Assembly (NCBI GenBank): GCA_017456765.1
Contig: JAFTIR010000009.1
Coordinates: 1 to 35,517 of the forward strand
Direction: 5' to 3'
Length of the DNA stretch: 35,517 bases
DNA from: Clostridia bacterium
GTDB lineage: Bacteria > Bacillota > Clostridia > Oscillospirales > CAG-382
A program made the position numbers and the translations under genes. This document shows positions 32,121 through 35,517 of this stretch, in pieces. The notes under the pieces are model-generated. The model saw nothing but the letters and a program-made list of their open reading frames with translations. It did no database searches and had not been told where the DNA came from. Position 1 is the stretch's first letter. Every line of letters begins with the position of its first letter.

Positions 32121-32149
32121 TTGACAAAATGAGTAATAAATGCGATAAT
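32121..32149 (+). promoter_or_regulatory. Promoter of the MurR/RpiR regulator gene
   Basis: TTGACA (32121-32126) and GATAAT (32144-32149) have a 17-base spacer, about 45 bases before the start. It is back-to-back with the methyltransferase promoter, with about 20 bases between the -35 boxes. Confidence 0.75.
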
Positions 32150-32196
32150 ATATCTGTTATACCAGTGCTCAAATTTGCAAAATCGAGGTAATGAAA

Positions 32197-33060
32197 ATGC
32201 AAAAGGATTTGTTTGAAATAATCGAAGAGCGAATACCCAAAATGTCAAAAAGCCATAAGAGAATAGCTTCTTTTATAAAAGAATCGGGTGAGGTTGCGGC
32301 TTATCTTACCGCCACAAAGCTCGGCTCAGAGGTCGGCATTTCCGAATCAACTGTTGTAAGATTTGCCATAGAGCTTGGTTTTTCAGGCTATCCCGAATTT
32401 CAGAGAGTGCTTCAGCAGAGTCTTCGCTCAAAGCTGACAAGCGTTCAGCGAATGGGTGTTGCAGACAGCCGCTTTGCAAACGGCAATGTTCTAACAAATG
32501 TTCTTACGGCTGATATGAATAACATCAAGGCTTCTCTTTCAAATATTGATGAAAAATCCTTTGATGAGGCGGTTGACACAATATGTAATGCTAAGAATAT
32601 ATTTCTTCTCGGCATCCGTTCTTCGAGTATGCTTGCCGACTTTATGAATCATTACCTTGGATATATGTTCGGCAATGTCAAGATGCTGTTTTCCAACAGT
32701 ACAAATGAGCTTTTTGAGCAGATTTTCAGAATTAGTGAGGGAGATGTGCTGATAGCCATTTCTTTCCCCAGATATTCAAGCAGAACTAAACTTGCGGCGG
32801 AGTTCGCTAAGAAAAAGGGCGCAAAGGTAATTGCCATAACCGACGGAGATACCTCTCCTATTTCTGCGTATGCCGACTCAAAGCTGTATGCAAAGAGTGA
32901 TATGGCTTCTTTCATTGACTCGCTTGCCGCACCCTTAAGCATTATAAATGCCCTTCTTGTTGCTATTGGCAGAAAGAAGCAGGATACAATCAAGGAAACC
33001 TTCCGTGACCTTGAAACAATATGGGAAGAATACGACGTATATGAAAAATCAAGAAAATAA
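32197..33060 (+). CDS. MurR/RpiR-family transcriptional regulator with SIS domain
   Basis: This 287-residue regulator has an N-terminal RpiR helix-turn-helix (about 1-77, with SKSHKRIASFIKE and GISESTVVRFAIELGFSGYPEF). A SIS phosphosugar-binding domain follows (about 120-250, with IFLLGIRSSSMLADF and DVLIAISFPRYSSRTKLA). Members sense phosphosugars such as N-acetylmuramic acid 6-phosphate or ribose 5-phosphate and control the genes for their use. No sugar gene lies beside it here, so the target is unknown. ATG 32197 is preferred because GAGG is eight bases ahead; ATG 32191 is only two bases away from it. The gene overlaps the next one by 20 bases. Confidence 0.93.
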   Translation: MQKDLFEIIEERIPKMSKSHKRIASFIKESGEVAAYLTATKLGSEVGISESTVVRFAIELGFSGYPEFQRVLQQSLRSKLTSVQRMGVADSRFANGNVLTNVLTADMNNIKASLSNIDEKSFDEAVDTICNAKNIFLLGIRSSSMLADFMNHYLGYMFGNVKMLFSNSTNELFEQIFRISEGDVLIAISFPRYSSRTKLAAEFAKKKGAKVIAITDGDTSPISAYADSKLYAKSDMASFIDSLAAPLSIINALLVAIGRKKQDTIKETFRDLETIWEEYDVYEKSRK

Positions 33061-34327
33061 AATATCTGTCTGCGTTATAGGCGGTGGCGCCGCAGGAATG
33101 CTCTCGGCAATAACGGCTGCAGAAAGCGGAGCAGATGTTACACTTTTTGAAAAGAATAAATCACAGAGAATCATGGAATCTGAAAAATTCTTTGATAATG
33201 CGTATCTCGGAAAAAAACTGCTTATAACGGGTAAGGGCAGATGTAATGTCACAAATGACTGTACCCTTGATGAATTTATGAAAAACACGCCCGTCGGCGG
33301 AAAATTCATGTATGCATCTTTTAATAACTTTACACCGCAGGACGTAATGGATTTTTTTGTTAAGGGCGGAACACCCCTCAAGGTCGAAAGAGGAAACAGA
33401 GTTTTTCCGACATCCGATAAATCGATTGATATTCTGAAAGTGCTTAAAAATAAACTTTTTGAGCATAATGTAAAGATAGTTAATAAAAAGATTTCAGAGG
33501 TCAATGCAAAAGACGGAGTTTTTGACTCTGTGACAGTTGAAGACGGTAAGACAATGCAATTTGATAAGTGTATTGTTGCGACGGGCGGTGCGTCTTATCC
33601 ACAGACAGGCTCTGACGGCGACGGTTACCGCTTTGCAGAAAAGCTCGGTCACACAATAAAGGAAATTAAGCCCTCCCTTGTACCTCTTGTTTCCCATGAT
33701 AAGTGTTGTCGTGACATGATGGGCCTTTCTCTCAAAAACGTCACACTTTCGGTGACAGATAATAAAAAGAATAAAGTTATCTTCAAGGAGATGGGTGAGA
33801 TGCTCTTTACCCATTTCGGAATGTCAGGTCCTCTTGTGCTGTCAGCATCTTCTCATATGCGTGATATGTCGGAAAACCGATATACCGTAAGCATAGACTT
33901 AAAACCATCCCTTGATGAAAAAACACTTGATAATAGATTACTTTCGGATTTTGCAAAATACATCAATAAAAATATGGATAATGCAATGTCCGACCTTCTG
34001 CCGTCAAAAATGATAGTGCCGTTTCTTAATAAGTGTGGTATAAGAAAAGAGCAGAAGCCTAATTCTCTTACCAAGGAAGAACGCAGAATTATTCTTGAAA
34101 CCCTCAAGAATTTCAAGGTGGATATTCACTCGTTCCGTCCGGTTGATGAAGCCATTATCACAAGTGGCGGCGTTTCGACAAAGGAGATTAACCCATCAAC
34201 GATGGAGTCAAAACTTGTGAAAAATCTCTATTTTGCCGGAGAAGTGATTGATGTTGATGCCTATACAGGCGGATTTAATCTGCAGATTGCCTTTAGTACG
34301 GCAAGACTTGCAGGGTTGCTTTCTTAA
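33041..34327 (+). CDS. HI0933/BaiN-type FAD-dependent oxidoreductase
   Basis: This 428-residue flavoprotein carries the FAD dinucleotide motif at its N-terminus (CVIGGGAAGM, glycines 14-16 and 19). LLITGKGRCNVTND is the hallmark of the HI0933 family. Further signatures are CIVATGGASYPQTGSDGDGYRFAEKLGH (cut here by use) and, near the end, FAGEVIDVDAYTGGFNLQ. The family's reaction is mostly unknown; one gut relative (BaiN) acts on bile-acid intermediates. In Clostridia this gene commonly sits ahead of cmk and plsC, as here, so a housekeeping role is likelier than bile-acid use. Its start lies inside the regulator gene. Confidence 0.92.
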   Translation: MKNQENKISVCVIGGGAAGMLSAITAAESGADVTLFEKNKSQRIMESEKFFDNAYLGKKLLITGKGRCNVTNDCTLDEFMKNTPVGGKFMYASFNNFTPQDVMDFFVKGGTPLKVERGNRVFPTSDKSIDILKVLKNKLFEHNVKIVNKKISEVNAKDGVFDSVTVEDGKTMQFDKCIVATGGASYPQTGSDGDGYRFAEKLGHTIKEIKPSLVPLVSHDKCCRDMMGLSLKNVTLSVTDNKKNKVIFKEMGEMLFTHFGMSGPLVLSASSHMRDMSENRYTVSIDLKPSLDEKTLDNRLLSDFAKYINKNMDNAMSDLLPSKMIVPFLNKCGIRKEQKPNSLTKEERRIILETLKNFKVDIHSFRPVDEAIITSGGVSTKEINPSTMESKLVKNLYFAGEVIDVDAYTGGFNLQIAFSTARLAGLLS

Positions 34328-34360
34328 AAGAAAAGTTGATTGATTTGAAAGGAAAATAAT

Positions 34361-35035
34361 ATGTACAGTATTGCAATAGACGGTCCCTCGGGTTCGGGAA
34401 AATCATCGGTAGCAAAAGCCGTAGCTTCAAGACTTGGCTTTCTCTATGTTGATACGGGTGCAATATACCGCACAGTCGGTGTTTTTGCAAAGAGAAATAA
34501 TATCGACCCTCATGATGAGGAAACCCTTGGAAACAATCTTGACAAGGTTGATATTAAACTTCGCTGGGTAGACGGAACACAGCACGTTTTTCTTTCGGAT
34601 GAGGACGTGTCAGAGGAAATCAGAACACCCGAAATGTCAATGTACGCTTCCGCTGTGTCGGCACTCGGAAAGGTAAGGGCGTTTCTTCTTCAGATGCAGA
34701 GAGACTTTGCGAAAGAGAATAATGTGATTATGGACGGCAGGGATATAGGAACAGTGGTGCTTCCCGATGCCGATGTAAAGATTTTCATGTTTGCTTCCTC
34801 CGAAGCAAGAGCGAAAAGACGTTATAAAGAGCTTGTCGCAAAGGGAAAAGAAGTGACATATGAAGAAGTTCTTGAAGATATGCTTGTTCGCGACAAGAAC
34901 GATTCATCCCGTGTGCTTGCTCCCTGTAAGCCTGCACAGGATGCAATAATGCTTGATAATTCCGATATGTCGCTCGAGGTAAATATTGAAAAGGTGTTGG
35001 AGATAATCAATGAAAAAATCAATGTGGCTTTATGA
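34361..35035 (+). CDS. cmk: Cytidylate kinase
   Basis: This 224-residue cytosolic enzyme phosphorylates CMP and dCMP using ATP. The P-loop is GPSGSGKSS (8-16), followed by FLYVDTGAIYR. The CMP-binding region has VIMDGRDIGTVVLP, and the lid carries RAKRRYKE and RDKNDSSR. Length is standard. AAAGGAAA precedes the ATG. The end overlaps the plsC-like gene by 26 bases, the usual clostridial pairing of nucleotide and phospholipid synthesis (CMP arises from CDP-diacylglycerol use). Confidence 0.96.
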   Translation: MYSIAIDGPSGSGKSSVAKAVASRLGFLYVDTGAIYRTVGVFAKRNNIDPHDEETLGNNLDKVDIKLRWVDGTQHVFLSDEDVSEEIRTPEMSMYASAVSALGKVRAFLLQMQRDFAKENNVIMDGRDIGTVVLPDADVKIFMFASSEARAKRRYKELVAKGKEVTYEEVLEDMLVRDKNDSSRVLAPCKPAQDAIMLDNSDMSLEVNIEKVLEIINEKINVAL

Positions 35036-35517
35036 TTCGCTGACTTGGCTTCTTAAATGGGTGTTCAAGGTTATGTTTCGTATAAAGACAACAGGGCTTG
35101 AAAACGAAAATGTTGACGGACCTGTTATATACTGCGTAAATCATATGTCAAACTGGGACCCCGTAATTGTTGCATGCGAAACAAAGAGAACTATAAATTT
35201 CATGGCAAAAAAAGAGTTGTTTGATGTTCCCGTACTTAAATGGATACTTGCAGCTCTCGGAGCATTTCCAGTTGACAGAACAGGTAATGACCTTGCGGCA
35301 CTCAAGCAGACAATAGCGGCACTCAATAACGGTGCAAGAATATGCCTGTTTCCCCAGGGTACAAGATGCCCCGACGTTGAGCCGTCGACTACACCCGTAA
35401 GAGGCGGTGCCGCAATGCTCGCAAAGCATACAAAGGCAACTAGTGTTCCGATGGGTATATACACTAAAGATTACAGAATAAAGCTCTTCAGAAAGGTGTA
35501 TGTAACGGTTGGTACAC
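35010..35517 (+). CDS. plsC: 1-acyl-sn-glycerol-3-phosphate acyltransferase (3' end cut by window edge)
   Basis: The frame opens at ATG 35010, seven bases after GGAG inside cmk, and stays open to the window edge for 169 residues. The acyltransferase motif is NHMSNWD (44-50, H45 and D50 catalytic). Motif two is GAFPVDR (84-90), motif three is FPQGTRC (114-120) and motif four is VPMGI (146-150). The enzyme acylates lysophosphatidate to phosphatidate at the membrane. The usual motif three is FPEGTRS; here glutamine stands for glutamate and cysteine for serine. Confidence 0.92.
   Translation, partial: MKKSMWLYDSLTWLLKWVFKVMFRIKTTGLENENVDGPVIYCVNHMSNWDPVIVACETKRTINFMAKKELFDVPVLKWILAALGAFPVDRTGNDLAALKQTIAALNNGARICLFPQGTRCPDVEPSTTPVRGGAAMLAKHTKATSVPMGIYTKDYRIKLFRKVYVTVGT

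Noticed and set aside
33041..34327. Bile-acid metabolism role for the HI0933-type flavoprotein
   Set aside because: No other bile-acid gene is present, and the neighbours cmk and plsC are the usual housekeeping setting of this family in Clostridia.
1..35517. CRISPR array, prophage or insertion sequence
   Set aside because: I saw no spaced direct repeats of 25-40 bases, no integrase or transposase gene, and no phage structural gene on either strand.

Overview
The window looks like chromosomal DNA of an anaerobic, low-G+C Bacillota of class Clostridia, possibly a gut Oscillospirales/Ruminococcaceae-type organism. The class call rests on AT-rich codon use, strong AGGAGG ribosome sites, many TTGACA-17-TATAAT promoters, RNase Y and Mini-RNase III, a rubredoxin-flavin reductase fusion, a SpoIID-type sporulation protein and the gene order cysE-cysS-mrnC and HI0933-cmk-plsC. 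The family is inference. No phage, insertion sequence, CRISPR array, rRNA or tRNA gene was seen.

Layout. 1-7519 is a carbohydrate locus: a divergent organophosphate/sugar MFS permease (cut by the left edge), a DeoR regulator, a cytosolic beta-propeller glycosidase-like protein, and a four-gene ABC importer (ATPase, two permeases, binding protein). 7603-10286 holds a lipoprotein of unknown role and a Na+/phosphate cotransporter with a PhoU tail. 10318-11781 is a small accessory-looking block: an XRE repressor divergent from a DUF4190 membrane protein and an Lgt-like membrane protein. The shared promoter region carries two matching operator-like dyads. 11952-14017 is a GH36 alpha-galactosidase plus a DUF3006 protein. 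A flavin reductase-rubredoxin fusion (minus strand), a secreted G5/3D-domain cell-wall protein and rny follow, up to 17587.

17769-20545 is a minus-strand operon of four genes: a secreted protein of unknown role, a 39-residue membrane peptide with a TTG start, a SpoIID/LytB protein and a DUF1835 protein. From 20843 the window is housekeeping: rimO-pgsA-cysE-cysS-mrnC-pth, a membrane protein, metG-tatD and an SDR reductase. A minus-strand rRNA m5C methyltransferase follows, then a MurR/RpiR regulator, an HI0933 flavoprotein, cmk and plsC (cut by the right edge).

How the genes fit together. The left part imports and breaks down sugars, with two uptake systems and a DeoR regulator; the GH36 enzyme points to alpha-galactosides among the substrates. 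The right part couples cysteine supply to Cys-tRNA charging, and RNA maturation and tRNA recycling to translation, with phospholipid synthesis at both ends (pgsA, plsC). The least explained parts are the XRE/DUF4190/Lgt-like block with its symmetric twin-dyad switch, the SpoIID operon with its tiny membrane peptide, the binding protein with both a lipid anchor and a C-terminal membrane helix, and a heptanucleotide tandem repeat that carries the mrnC stop and the pth ribosome site.
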